A stretch of DNA of 48,217 nt. Origin: JALSHZ01 sp964614535. GTDB taxonomy: Bacteria; Pseudomonadota; Gammaproteobacteria; UWMA-0217. Where the stretch lies: contig CAZTOZ010000006.1 in assembly GCA_964614535.1 (NCBI GenBank), positions 1-48,217 of the forward strand. Direction: 5' to 3'. Below, in pieces: positions 26,138-35,291 of this stretch. The notes under the pieces were generated by a model. The model had not been told where the DNA came from. It worked only from the letters and a program-made list of their open reading frames with translations, and made no database searches. How positions within the stretch are numbered: the first letter of the stretch is position 1; each line of letters starts with the position of its first letter. Both the position numbers and the translations under genes were made by a program.

Positions 26138-27688
26138 ATGAGCACCCCTTCCTCAGCGGCGGATCATCGGCCGTTGTCCGTTTCCCCGTCCGCCGGCGTC
26201 CGGGAGCGGGCGGATTGCCGCCCGACGCCATATCGATACCTTCCGCCCCTGCTGTTCGGCCTGCTGGCGCTGGCCTGGTATCTGTGGGGGCTGGATGCCA
26301 AGCCCATTTGGGGGGACGAAGCTTCGACCGCCTGGCACAGCACCTACGACGCCTCGGCGCTGTGGACCCAGCCCATCACCCACAAGCCACCGCTCTACTA
26401 TCTGCTGACGGCGCTGTTCTGGTCACCCGGCGACGGGGAATTCACGTTGCGGCTGCCGGCGGCGTTGCTGGGCGCGACGACGGTGGCGCTGGCCTGGCCG
26501 TTCGGCCACCTGCTCGGTGGCCGGCGGCTGGCCTTCTGGCTGGCGCTGTTGCTGCTGCTGTCGGACATCCACCTGCACTACAGTCAGGAAGCGCGTCACT
26601 ACGGCCTGCTCAGCCTGGGCTGGCTGCTGTCGATGATCGCGGCGGCACGACTCCTCCAGACCGTTGGCAGCGAGGGGCTCTCACTGCTGTGGTGGGCACT
26701 CGGGGCGCTGCTGATGGCGCACGCGCATCCGGTGGGCTGGCTCTATCTGGCGGTATCGCAGCTGATGCTCTGGCTGGTGTTGCCGATGGGCCGGCCGCTG
26801 CCCTGGCGCCCGCTGGCACTCACCAGCGTGCTGACTCTTTTGGCGATGCTGACGCTGGCGCCGTGGCTGCATCTGGCACTGGAGAACGCGGCCGGCAGCT
26901 TCAACTGGTTGCGCCAGCCGACCCTCTCCCAGGCCCTGATGCAGTGGAGCGCGCTGTTCGGCGCCAAGAGCCTGGCGCATCTGTTCGGGGTACCGCTGGC
27001 GCTGGCCACCGGCGGCGTGCTGGTGCTGGTGTCACTGGCCGGGATGGTGTCACTGCTGCGCCGCGACGCCCGACTCGGCCGCTGGCTGCTCGGGCTGATG
27101 CTGCTGACGCCGACGACCCTGTGGCTGATCGGAATGGTGAAGCCGGTCTATATGCTGCGGACGATCTCCCCGCTGCATCTGCTGGCGGTGACCGGGCTGG
27201 CGCTGGCCATCACCGCCCTGCCCCACCCACGCGGGCGAACGCTGGCCGGCCTGGCGCTGGCGGGACTGCTGGCGACCGCCTCCTGGGCCTGGCGCCAGCA
27301 CTACGAAAAAGAGGATTGGCGCGGCCTGAGCGGCGAGCTGGCGCACCGCGCCGGCCCGAACGACGCGGCGTTGGTCTGCGAAAACCAGCTCTACCGGCCG
27401 CTGTGGTTCTATCTCGGCAACGCCATGCCGAGGCTGTTCTATCCCGACCGGCGCAAGCCACGACTGTGGATCTGGCGTGGCGACGAACGGCGCTGGCGAC
27501 CCTTCCGTCCCATGCCGGGTGAGGCGCCACCGCCCACCTTCTGGGTGATCGACCGGCTCGGCCACTGTCCGCGCAATATCCCCGCCCTGCTCGGTCGCCT
27601 GACCGGCCGGCGCTATCGCCCCGGCGACGGCTGGCACGGCCACGCACTGACGCTCACCCCCTGGCATTCCACCAGCGTCCGCCGATGA
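26138..27688 (+). CDS. GT-C glycosyltransferase, family 39/ArnT-like
   Basis: A 516-residue integral membrane protein with about ten hydrophobic segments. The first periplasmic loop carries the catalytic acid motif WGDEAST, followed by HKPPLYYLL and YSQEARHYGL, the typical pattern of PMT_2/ArnT-type transferases that use polyprenyl-phosphate sugars. A soluble C-terminal region of about 150 residues follows. The gene behind encodes the GT2 enzyme that would make the polyprenyl-phosphate sugar; the pair would glycosylate lipid A, a polysaccharide or a protein at the periplasmic face. The ATG lacks a clear ribosome-binding site and lies in the tail of the AbrB relic. Confidence 0.82.
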   Translation: MSTPSSAADHRPLSVSPSAGVRERADCRPTPYRYLPPLLFGLLALAWYLWGLDAKPIWGDEASTAWHSTYDASALWTQPITHKPPLYYLLTALFWSPGDGEFTLRLPAALLGATTVALAWPFGHLLGGRRLAFWLALLLLLSDIHLHYSQEARHYGLLSLGWLLSMIAAARLLQTVGSEGLSLLWWALGALLMAHAHPVGWLYLAVSQLMLWLVLPMGRPLPWRPLALTSVLTLLAMLTLAPWLHLALENAAGSFNWLRQPTLSQALMQWSALFGAKSLAHLFGVPLALATGGVLVLVSLAGMVSLLRRDARLGRWLLGLMLLTPTTLWLIGMVKPVYMLRTISPLHLLAVTGLALAITALPHPRGRTLAGLALAGLLATASWAWRQHYEKEDWRGLSGELAHRAGPNDAALVCENQLYRPLWFYLGNAMPRLFYPDRRKPRLWIWRGDERRWRPFRPMPGEAPPPTFWVIDRLGHCPRNIPALLGRLTGRRYRPGDGWHGHALTLTPWHSTSVRR

Positions 27689-28680
27689 ACACCGTCCCCA
27701 CCGTGTCGCTGATCGTACCGCTCTACAACGAGGTGGAGAGCATCGAGCCGCTGCTGGCACGCATCCACGAGGCGCTGGCCCGATTCGCCCATCCCTGGGA
27801 GCTGCTGCTGGTGGACGACGGCAGCGACGACGGCACCCTGCCCACCGCCCGCGCCGCAGCCACGACCTACGGCCCCCATGTCCGTGTACTCGCCCTGGCA
27901 CGGCACCACGGCAAGACCGACGCGCTGCAGGCCGGCATCGACCACGCCGGCGGCGAGCTCATCGTCACCCTCGATGGCGATCTGCAAGACGATCCGGCCG
28001 ACATCCCGCCGATGGTGGCCGAACTGCTGGCCCGCGATCTCGATCTGCTGGCCGGCTGGCGCAAACGGCGGCACGACCCGCTGCTGCTGCGCAAGCTGCC
28101 GTCGCGCATCGCCAACTGGCTGATCCGCCGCGTCACCGGCGTCACTGTCCACGACTACGGCTGCGGCCTCAAGGTGTTCCGCGCCGAGGTGCTGCGGCGC
28201 ATCCGCCTCTACGGGGAGATGCACCGCTTCATTCCCGCCTGGATGGCCTCGGTCACCGCCCCGACACGCATCGGGGAATATGTCGTCCACCACCACGCGC
28301 GCGAGCATGGCCATTCCAAATACGGCATCGGCCGCACCGTGCGCGTGGTCATCGACCTGCTGACGGTGCTGTTCCTGCTGCGCTTCCGCGCCCGCCCCGG
28401 CCACTTCTTCGGCGTCATCGGGCTGGCCAGCGGACTGCTCGGCGCCCTCATCCTCGGTTATCTCGGCTGGGTCAAGTTCGGTCTCGGAGAGCGTATCGGC
28501 ACGCGGCCGCTATTGCTGACCGGCGTCGTCTTCATCATCGCCTCGGCACAGTTCCTCACCACCGGCGTGCTCGCCGAACTGCTGGCCCGGACCTATTACG
28601 AATCCTCGGAGCGGCGCAGCTATGTGCTGGCCGGCCCGGCCGACGAGCAGATACCCCGATTTCATCCCCCCGGCAGCTGA
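27685..28680 (+). CDS. GT2 polyprenyl-phosphate glycosyltransferase (GtrB/DPM1-like)
   Basis: A 331-residue protein with an N-terminal GT-A domain: VSLIVPLYNEVESIEPLL, LLVDDGSDDGT, the acceptor motif ARHHGKTDALQAGIDHA, and LDGDLQDDP with the metal-binding aspartates. Two C-terminal membrane helices follow (about 237-262 and 275-300). It transfers a sugar from a nucleotide donor to undecaprenyl phosphate in the inner membrane. The start overlaps the GT39 gene by four bases (ATGA), so the two form a pathway unit: this enzyme makes the lipid-linked sugar and the other uses it. Confidence 0.9.
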   Translation: MNTVPTVSLIVPLYNEVESIEPLLARIHEALARFAHPWELLLVDDGSDDGTLPTARAAATTYGPHVRVLALARHHGKTDALQAGIDHAGGELIVTLDGDLQDDPADIPPMVAELLARDLDLLAGWRKRRHDPLLLRKLPSRIANWLIRRVTGVTVHDYGCGLKVFRAEVLRRIRLYGEMHRFIPAWMASVTAPTRIGEYVVHHHAREHGHSKYGIGRTVRVVIDLLTVLFLLRFRARPGHFFGVIGLASGLLGALILGYLGWVKFGLGERIGTRPLLLTGVVFIIASAQFLTTGVLAELLARTYYESSERRSYVLAGPADEQIPRFHPPGS

Positions 28681-28812
28681 CGACACCGTCACCACCGGTC
28701 ACCATTTCGACAAGCGTCGTCGGCGCTTTGGGGTGGTGGTTCCCCCCACGGCTAAAGAATTCCACCGATCTGCCGATCGACCGGGCATCACCGTTGCGCC
28801 CGGAGCACAGGA

Positions 28813-31800
28813 ATGCGCCTGCTTCAGACATTGACACTGCTGACCCTGATAGGGACGACCGGGCTGCCGCATGCGGACGACCTGGAAGTCTATGCCAATG
28901 CGTCCAGTGTCCCGCGGACGGCAAACATCCTGTTCGTCTTCGACAACTCCGCCAGCATGAACAAGACGCCCCTCGGGACGGCACCAACGGCAGACGACCC
29001 ATCACGTCTCGACATCCTCAAAGCCGCCATCGACGAGATCCTCGGCCAGCCGTTCGACCCACCGATCAATGTCGGCTACATGAATTTTCGCAACTGGCGG
29101 GGCAGCGGGGTGAAGTTTCCTATCGCCGGCATCGACAGCGATGCCCACGACATCGACCCCGGCATTCCCGTCGGCACCACCGTCCGCAGCGTCATCCGCA
29201 GTCTGGTCGGCGGCAGCCAGGCCGGTGGCGAGACCCCCACGGTGGAAGCCCTGTTCGAAGCCGCGCTCTACTTTCGTGGCGACGAGGTCGATCGGGGGCG
29301 ATGGGGCACCTTCGGCCAGTGGGGCACCACCATCACACCCCCCGGTTATGTGAACAGCGCCTGGACGGCGGCCAACCCGGCGAGCTACAGCGGGGCGGAT
29401 CTCAGCTCGACGACCTACGTCGATCCCACGACGCCGCTGGGCAACGGCGTCAGCGAAGCGACCTGTCACGACTACTCGGCACGTCCCGACAACACCACCA
29501 ACCACTGTGCCGCAATCCCCGACAATCTGCTCTACGACTGCACCACCTATGGCGTCGAGGCCTGCACCACGACGACCAGAGACGTCTGTGTCTCCACGAG
29601 CCATCCGGTACAGGACATCTGCCTGAACGGCCCGGCCGACAGCACCACCCCCTGGCTGAACGGGGATGCCACCCACTGCTGCACGGCCGCCGATGCCACC
29701 AATGCCGAATGTCTGCAATGGCAGAACCTGGCACGGTGTGATGCATGGCAACCGCAGGAGGTCTGCGAGGGTGGTCGCACCGAGAACGAGGTCTACACGG
29801 AGTGCCGCTATCGCCATCGCTATATCCCCAACGACACCCGGCGCTACAACAGCCCGATCGGGATACAGTGTCAGAAAAACGCCATCATCCTGCTTTCCGA
29901 TGGCGCACCATCGAAAAACAGCCTCGACCTCGGCGCCATCAAGCCCGACGGTTCCGTCGCGGCGCCCGCTCGCATCCGCGAACTCATCTTCAGGGGCACC
30001 AACGCCGTGGCCCCGGCCGCGGAACAGCTCACCTCGGTCGACGAAGTCGGTTGCGCCGACCTGAGCAGCACCATCTTCAACCGCAACGAGGGCGGCTACC
30101 GCTGGGGCAACTGCGGGCCTGAACTGGCGCAGTTTCTCCACCGCTACGATCAGAGCACCACGATACCCAACAGCACCGTCGAAACCCACACCGTGGGATT
30201 CGGGATCCATGGGCCGGGGGCCGCCGAATCACAGGCCTATCTGCGGCTGCTGGCGGAAAACGGTGGCGGGCGGTTCTACGAGGCGACCAACACCTCCGAA
30301 CTGATCGCCTCGATCACGTCGATCATCTCATCGGTCGCCAACCGCAGTCACAATATGTCGGGCCTCGCCCTGGGAATCGACCGCAACCGTCTCTCCACCG
30401 GCAACAAGACCTATCTCGGGCAGTTTCTGCCGAGCAACGAGCGCAGCTGGGAAGGCAACGTCAAGGGCTATTTTCTCGAAGGGCGGGGCATCGTCGATGT
30501 CAATGGCGAAATCGCCGTCACCGCCGACGGCAAGACCTTCAACAGCAGTGCCCAGAGTTTCTGGAGCGCCGCCCCCGATGGCGCCTCGGTACTCGCCGGC
30601 GGCCTGCGCAACCGGCTCGATCCGTTTTCACGCACCCTCTACGTCAATACGCGGGACGACGCGCCAAACAATCTGCATCTGGCCGCCGATCCCGAGCTGT
30701 TGCTCACCGTGGACAATCCCGCACTGACCAACGTCAAGCTCGGCCTGCCCGCCACCGCCGATACCACCACCCGCCAGGCGCTGATCGAATGGGCACGCTC
30801 GGCACAGATGAAAGCACCACTGCACACGACGCCGGCCGTGGTCCACTACGGCGGGGACATCGGCGACATACTCTTCATCGCTACCAATCAGGGCTACCTC
30901 CACGCCTTCGACGTCACCCACCCCACCACCACCGGGGACGACAGTGGCGGCCGTGAACGGTTCGCCTTCATGCCGCGCGCCCTCATTCCCAATCTGGCGG
31001 CAATGAAGGCCAACGGGTCCAGCGGCACACACCTCTACGGGCTCGACGGTCCGCTCACGGTTCTGGCGCACGATCAGGACGACGATGGGGAGCTGACCTC
31101 CATCGGTGATCGGGTCATCCTCTATTTCGGCATGCGCCGGGGCGGCAACGCCTACTATGCGCTGGACGTCTCCAACCCCGACGACCCCATCCTGCTCTGG
31201 CGCCTCGATCCGACAGTGGAAGGCTTCACCGGCCTCGGCCAGAGCTGGTCACGCATGGTGCCGACGACAATCCGCGACGGCAACGGAAGCCGCAAGGTAC
31301 TGATATTCGGTGGTGGTTACGACCCCGACCAGGATGGTTATGCCGACCGCCATGCCGACGACATCGGCGCCGGCCTCTTCATCGTCGATGCCTACAGCGG
31401 CGAGCTGATCATGTCGTTTGGGGAGAAAAAGGGGCTCTATCTGCGCGACCTGCCGGATATGCGCTACAGCATCCCCGCCGCACCACGGGTGATCGACATC
31501 GACGGCGACCGGCTGGCCGATCGCATCTACGTCGCGGACATCGGCGGGCAGATCTTCAGCATCGACCTGCCGGCCGACGACGCCATCACCGATCCGTCCG
31601 CCTATCTCGTTCATCGTGTCGCCGATCTGGGGGGCGGAAAGGAAAAGGACAACCGCCGCTTCTACTATCCGCCGGCGGTCGCCCGTGTCATGCGCAACGG
31701 CTCACCCCGTCTGGCGCTGGCCATCGGTTCGGGCTACCGCGCCCACCCGTTGAACAACGCCACCCAGGACAATTTCTTTCTGCTCTTCGACGCCGAAAGA

Positions 31801-32304
31801 AAATCCGCCGACGCTCTGCCCCCGACATTGAAACGCGACAAACTGTACGACCTCACCATCGACCGCTTCGGCCGCGGCAACGATCCGGCGGACATCGCCG
31901 TCGCCGCCAGTGATCTGGCCAAGAAAGACGGCTGGTTCATTTCGTTGCCGAAAGGCCACAAGGTGTTGTCGGAAGCGAGAATCGTCTCCGGCACGGTCAT
32001 GTTCAACGTTTTTTCGGCCACCGGCTCGGTCTGTGCCGACGTATCGACACGCAACGACTTCTACATGGTGTCACTGCTCGATGCCCGTGCCCTGGTCGAT
32101 CTCGACGACATCGACGAGCCGGTCACCGAGGATCGCTGGGTGACACTGGACTTCGACGGCATCGCAACGACCCCGAGCCTGGTGTTCTCCGATCCGGCGG
32201 CCAACGCCGGCTGGACACCGTCGATGGACATCTACGTCGGCCAGGAGAGAGTGTTCCGTCAGGCACAGAACATTTTCAAGGTGTTCTGGAAATCACTCAA
32301 CTGA
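28813..32304 (+). CDS. pilY1: Type IV pilus tip protein PilY1/PilC
   Basis: A 1163-residue exported protein. Signal peptide about 1-21; a von Willebrand A domain with the metal site DNSASMN (44-50) in the N-terminal half, interrupted by a cysteine-rich stretch (about residues 215-340, many CTT, CCT and EC pairs); a C-terminal beta-propeller typical of PilC. Calcium-type loops are visible: DQDDDGELTSIGD near 754, DPDQDGYADRHADD near 837, and DIDGDRLADRIYVADIGG near 895, which corresponds to the PilY1 calcium site that controls retraction. PilY1 caps the type IV pilus and primes assembly with minor pilins. It heads the operon, with 38 bases to the pilE-like gene; in Pseudomonas it comes after pilX. 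Confidence 0.92.
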   Translation: MRLLQTLTLLTLIGTTGLPHADDLEVYANASSVPRTANILFVFDNSASMNKTPLGTAPTADDPSRLDILKAAIDEILGQPFDPPINVGYMNFRNWRGSGVKFPIAGIDSDAHDIDPGIPVGTTVRSVIRSLVGGSQAGGETPTVEALFEAALYFRGDEVDRGRWGTFGQWGTTITPPGYVNSAWTAANPASYSGADLSSTTYVDPTTPLGNGVSEATCHDYSARPDNTTNHCAAIPDNLLYDCTTYGVEACTTTTRDVCVSTSHPVQDICLNGPADSTTPWLNGDATHCCTAADATNAECLQWQNLARCDAWQPQEVCEGGRTENEVYTECRYRHRYIPNDTRRYNSPIGIQCQKNAIILLSDGAPSKNSLDLGAIKPDGSVAAPARIRELIFRGTNAVAPAAEQLTSVDEVGCADLSSTIFNRNEGGYRWGNCGPELAQFLHRYDQSTTIPNSTVETHTVGFGIHGPGAAESQAYLRLLAENGGGRFYEATNTSELIASITSIISSVANRSHNMSGLALGIDRNRLSTGNKTYLGQFLPSNERSWEGNVKGYFLEGRGIVDVNGEIAVTADGKTFNSSAQSFWSAAPDGASVLAGGLRNRLDPFSRTLYVNTRDDAPNNLHLAADPELLLTVDNPALTNVKLGLPATADTTTRQALIEWARSAQMKAPLHTTPAVVHYGGDIGDILFIATNQGYLHAFDVTHPTTTGDDSGGRERFAFMPRALIPNLAAMKANGSSGTHLYGLDGPLTVLAHDQDDDGELTSIGDRVILYFGMRRGGNAYYALDVSNPDDPILLWRLDPTVEGFTGLGQSWSRMVPTTIRDGNGSRKVLIFGGGYDPDQDGYADRHADDIGAGLFIVDAYSGELIMSFGEKKGLYLRDLPDMRYSIPAAPRVIDIDGDRLADRIYVADIGGQIFSIDLPADDAITDPSAYLVHRVADLGGGKEKDNRRFYYPPAVARVMRNGSPRLALAIGSGYRAHPLNNATQDNFFLLFDAERKSADALPPTLKRDKLYDLTIDRFGRGNDPADIAVAASDLAKKDGWFISLPKGHKVLSEARIVSGTVMFNVFSATGSVCADVSTRNDFYMVSLLDARALVDLDDIDEPVTEDRWVTLDFDGIATTPSLVFSDPAANAGWTPSMDIYVGQERVFRQAQNIFKVFWKSLN

Positions 32305-32342
32305 CGGCAAGCGGAAAAAACAACAAGAAAAAAGAGACACCA

Positions 32343-32768
32343 ATGAGAAGACAACGAGGATTCACGCTGACCGAACTGGTGATCACGATGGTGGTGATCA
32401 CCATTCTGGGCGCCATCGCGATACCCGGCTACACCGGCTATCTGAAGAAGTCGGCGCGGCAGGAAGCGCGACAGCTGTTGTTGCAGGCAGCGGTACGCCA
32501 GGAGACGCAGCGGATTCGCAGCGGTAGCTACGCCACGGCCATGACGGCGCTGGGCTACGACAGCGACATCGTATTCACGGGATCGGGGCGCTACCGGGTC
32601 GCCGTCGGCACCGGCACGCCCACCCGCTTCACACTGACGGCCACCCCCACCGGCAAGGGTGGCCAGGACAGCGACCCCTGCGGCACCCTTACCATCAACC
32701 ATCTGGGTGAACGCGGCATCACCACCACGGCCAGCCCCGCGCCCACCGTCACATCGTGTTGGCAGTGA
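32343..32768 (+). CDS. pilE: PilE-like type IV (minor) pilin
   Basis: A 141-residue prepilin with a short basic leader MRRQRG and the N-methylation/cleavage site G-FTLTELVITMVVITILGA, including Glu5 of the mature protein. A C-terminal pair of cysteines (DPCGT and TSCWQ) probably forms the disulfide loop. Similar to PilE of the minor-pilin operons (family of major pilins without the full length). PilD would cleave and methylate it; it then joins the pilus or its tip complex. AGAGA precedes the ATG. Confidence 0.88.
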   Translation: MRRQRGFTLTELVITMVVITILGAIAIPGYTGYLKKSARQEARQLLLQAAVRQETQRIRSGSYATAMTALGYDSDIVFTGSGRYRVAVGTGTPTRFTLTATPTGKGGQDSDPCGTLTINHLGERGITTTASPAPTVTSCWQ

Positions 32769-32771
32769 GCG

Positions 32772-33332
32772 ATGAAAATGGCTGTCCCAGGCTTTACGTT
32801 GGTGGAGTTGCTGATCGTGCTGGCCGTCACCGCGATACTCGGCTCGGTCGCGCTGCCGGCACTGACCCGCATCAACACCACAAACCAAATGGTGACCGAG
32901 ATCAACCAACTGGCCGCAGCGCTGCGCCTGGCGAGAACCGAGGCGCTCAAACGCGGCGCCGACGTCACCATCTGCACTGCCAGCCGGGACGACAGCGGCA
33001 CGATCGGCTGCGACGACACGGCACACTGGCACGACGGCTGGGTCATCCACCCCGCCGCCACCCCCTCGGAGCGTCTCGCGGTATTCGGGGGGCTCTCCAG
33101 CGGCGATTCACTGCAAAGCCTGGACGAGACCCGGCGCATCACGTTCAACCGTTACGGTTTCTCCATCCACAAGGAGACCCTGGTGCTGTGTCCGCCGGAT
33201 GGTGATCCACGCAAGGCGCGGGCGTTGCTGCTGGAACGCGCCGGGCGGATCGTCGCCGCGCAGGACGACGATGGCTCCGGCATCGTCGATGCCATCGATG
33301 GCAGCGACGTCCGTTGCCCGGGGGGACGCTGA
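32772..33332 (+). CDS. fimT: GspH/FimT minor pseudopilin
   Basis: A 186-residue protein with leader MKMAVPG and the prepilin motif G-FTLVELLIVLAVTAILGS, then the GspH/FimT core (AAALRLARTEALKRGADVTI, CTASRDDSGTIGC, WHDGWVI) and a C-terminal RITFNRYGFS..LLLERAGRI pattern. FimT/FimU is one of the minor pilins that prime type IV pilus assembly, and in several species it binds DNA during uptake. The gap to pilE is only three bases, and the stop lies two bases before the pilV start. Confidence 0.88.
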   Translation: MKMAVPGFTLVELLIVLAVTAILGSVALPALTRINTTNQMVTEINQLAAALRLARTEALKRGADVTICTASRDDSGTIGCDDTAHWHDGWVIHPAATPSERLAVFGGLSSGDSLQSLDETRRITFNRYGFSIHKETLVLCPPDGDPRKARALLLERAGRIVAAQDDDGSGIVDAIDGSDVRCPGGR

Positions 33333-33334
33333 GC

Positions 33335-33934
33335 ATGTCACGGCATCGAACCATCACCAGGCATGTCCCCCCAACGGCCCACGGCACGACGCTGGTCGAG
33401 GTGCTGGTGGCGATGGCGGTATTCGCCTTTTTCATGCTTGGCGCGGCCAGCGCCCAGCTGGTCGCCATCTCCAGCGCCCGGGATGCCAATATGCGTTCCT
33501 ACGCAGCCTTCAGCGCCGACAACCTGGCGGCGCTCATCCGCGGCAACCCCGCCTTCTGGCGTAATCTCGATGCCGACTTCCAACTCACGCTCTCCGCGGT
33601 CACCGACCCCGACACCGGCAATCTCACACTGGACTACCACTCCAACACCGATCTGTCGCGCTACGCTCTCGATTTCATCTCCGGAAGCTGCAATATCACC
33701 ACTGGCGGCTGCCTGCCGTCGGAGATCGCCGTCTACGATCTGAAGAAATGGGCCCGGGGTTGGGTGTTGTCGGTCGTCGATGGCGTCGCCACCATCGAAA
33801 ACATCGCCCCCACTGGAGAAAAGCCGCTGTTCGAGATCACGCTCGCCTGGCGCCAAAAACAACTCAGCGGCAGCGGCGCGGCGGATACGGGCGCAATGCT
33901 AGACAACCAGTACTCGACCCGGGTCAAGCTGTAA
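33335..33934 (+). CDS. pilV: Type IV pilus minor pilin PilV
   Basis: A 199-residue protein with a rather long leader and the motif HG-TTLVEVLVAMAVFAFFMLG typical of PilV (TLVEVLVA). It continues GAASAQLVAISSARDANMRS and has a soluble domain with a C..C pair (GSCNITTGGCLP). The ATG at 33335 follows a GGGGGGA site; the frame extends seven codons further into fimT. The stop overlaps the pilW start (TAATG). Part of the priming/tip complex with PilW, PilX and FimT. Confidence 0.87.
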   Translation: MSRHRTITRHVPPTAHGTTLVEVLVAMAVFAFFMLGAASAQLVAISSARDANMRSYAAFSADNLAALIRGNPAFWRNLDADFQLTLSAVTDPDTGNLTLDYHSNTDLSRYALDFISGSCNITTGGCLPSEIAVYDLKKWARGWVLSVVDGVATIENIAPTGEKPLFEITLAWRQKQLSGSGAADTGAMLDNQYSTRVKL

Positions 33935-34716
33935 TGGCCGGCGTGAAGAAAATCGGATTCGATTGCCGATCCCGGCGGGGTTGCGCGGGCTTCTCGCTGG
34001 TGGAGATGATGGTCTCGATGACCATCGGGCTGGTGGTCATTGCCGCGGCTGGCCAGCTGTTCATATCCTCCAAGCGAATATTCAACCTGCAGCAGATCCA
34101 GTCTTCCTTTCAGGAGCAGGCCACCCTGCTGGGCACGATGATCTACAACCTGCTGCGCCAGACCGGCAATATCGATGTCTCGAGCGCGAGCATCGTGCGG
34201 GAACAACTCTTCAGGGAGAACGCCACCTTTCCCGCCAACGGCCAGACGATCATCGGGGTCAGTGGCACCACCACCCGGACCGTGCTCAACCCCGATGGCG
34301 CCGAGCTTCAGACATTTCCCACCGACGCCATCGCATTTCGTTTCGAGGGTGGGCCCGGAATACTCGACTGTGCCGGCAACCCCACGACCGCCGGCACCTA
34401 TTATGAACACGCACTGCTGATCAATGACTACCAGCTCATCTGCCGCCCGGCCATCGGCGCCGACCCGGTCGCCCTGATCGGCGTCACGACCCGGCTCGCC
34501 TCCCGTTCCGTCCGGGTACTGGGGCTGAAGATCCTCTACGGTGTCGATGAAAACGGCGACGGCAGCATCAACGACTACAACCGCGCCGCTGAGATGACGG
34601 CACCCGACTGGAAAGCGGTCATCAACAGCTGGCTGGACGTGACGATACAGGCTGGCGACCTGCCGCCGGTCACGATGCACTACGACATTCACTACGCCAA
34701 CCTGAGTCCATCATGA
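33934..34716 (+). CDS. pilW: Type IV pilus minor pilin PilW
   Basis: A 260-residue protein with a leader of about 19 residues and the prepilin motif AG-FSLVEMMVSMTIGLVVIA, characteristic of PilW (SLVEMMV). Then the family pattern FISSKRIFNLQQIQSSFQEQ, LLRQTGN and a C-terminal region with DGSINDYNRA. The ATG overlaps the pilV stop and the stop overlaps pilX by four bases. The longer open frame starting at 33748 overlaps pilV and is not used. Confidence 0.88.
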   Translation: MAGVKKIGFDCRSRRGCAGFSLVEMMVSMTIGLVVIAAAGQLFISSKRIFNLQQIQSSFQEQATLLGTMIYNLLRQTGNIDVSSASIVREQLFRENATFPANGQTIIGVSGTTTRTVLNPDGAELQTFPTDAIAFRFEGGPGILDCAGNPTTAGTYYEHALLINDYQLICRPAIGADPVALIGVTTRLASRSVRVLGLKILYGVDENGDGSINDYNRAAEMTAPDWKAVINSWLDVTIQAGDLPPVTMHYDIHYANLSPS

Positions 34717-35231
34717 TCCCTACCCGTCGCCGACAACAGGGCAACAGCCTCGTCACCATCCTGCTGCTCATGCCGGTCACGGCGGTGTTCTGCCTGTCGA
34801 TGCTCGGCGACGTGATCACGCAGAAGAAAATCGCCGGCAACCTGCAACACAAGAAGATCTCCGCCATCTCGGCCGAATCGGCCATCTACTGGAAATGGGA
34901 TCTTCCCGGCCTGCTCGGCGATGCCGGTACCCCGGCCACGCAGCTCCGGACCACGGCGCTGGACACCGCTTTCGACCAACAGGGCAGCGACATCGACGCC
35001 AGCGTCACCGTCTGCTACCAGGGAGAGACCATGCTGCCGATGGAGATCGAACTCAACGCCGACGAGTCGTGGAACGCACCATTGCTGGCGCAGCAACTCT
35101 TCGTCGTGACGGGCCGGGCCACCGAAACCCGTAGCGGTGCCTTCTCGAAGATCGCACAGGGGGGATATATCGTGCGCCCGGCTTCCGGCCTGCCCGGAAA
35201 CGACTGCGAGCCGCTGGAAATGGCATTGTAG
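34713..35231 (+). CDS. pilX: Type IV pilus minor pilin PilX
   Basis: A 172-residue protein starting MIPTRRRQQGNSLVTILLLM, the PilX-type arrangement of a basic leader, QQG and a hydrophobic helix that lacks the usual Glu5 (as in some PilX/GspK-like tip subunits). It continues TQKKIAGNLQHKKISAISAE, matching the QE.mAgn......al.aAE pattern of PilX, and ends with a C..C pair. Last gene of the pilus operon; a GC-rich stem-loop follows. Confidence 0.83.
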   Translation: MIPTRRRQQGNSLVTILLLMPVTAVFCLSMLGDVITQKKIAGNLQHKKISAISAESAIYWKWDLPGLLGDAGTPATQLRTTALDTAFDQQGSDIDASVTVCYQGETMLPMEIELNADESWNAPLLAQQLFVVTGRATETRSGAFSKIAQGGYIVRPASGLPGNDCEPLEMAL

Positions 35232-35233
35232 GC

Positions 35234-35263
35234 GGGCGGGGTGACGAACACCGTCCCCCGCCC
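35234..35263. terminator. GC-rich stem-loop between pilX and gor
   Basis: GGGCGGGG (35234-35241) can pair with CCCCGCCC (35256-35263) around a 14-base loop, three bases after the pilX stop and before the converging gor gene. No T run, so termination is plausible but not proven. Confidence 0.45.
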
Positions 35264-35291
35264 ACCGGGCTCGAGAAGGGCGACCGCCGGA

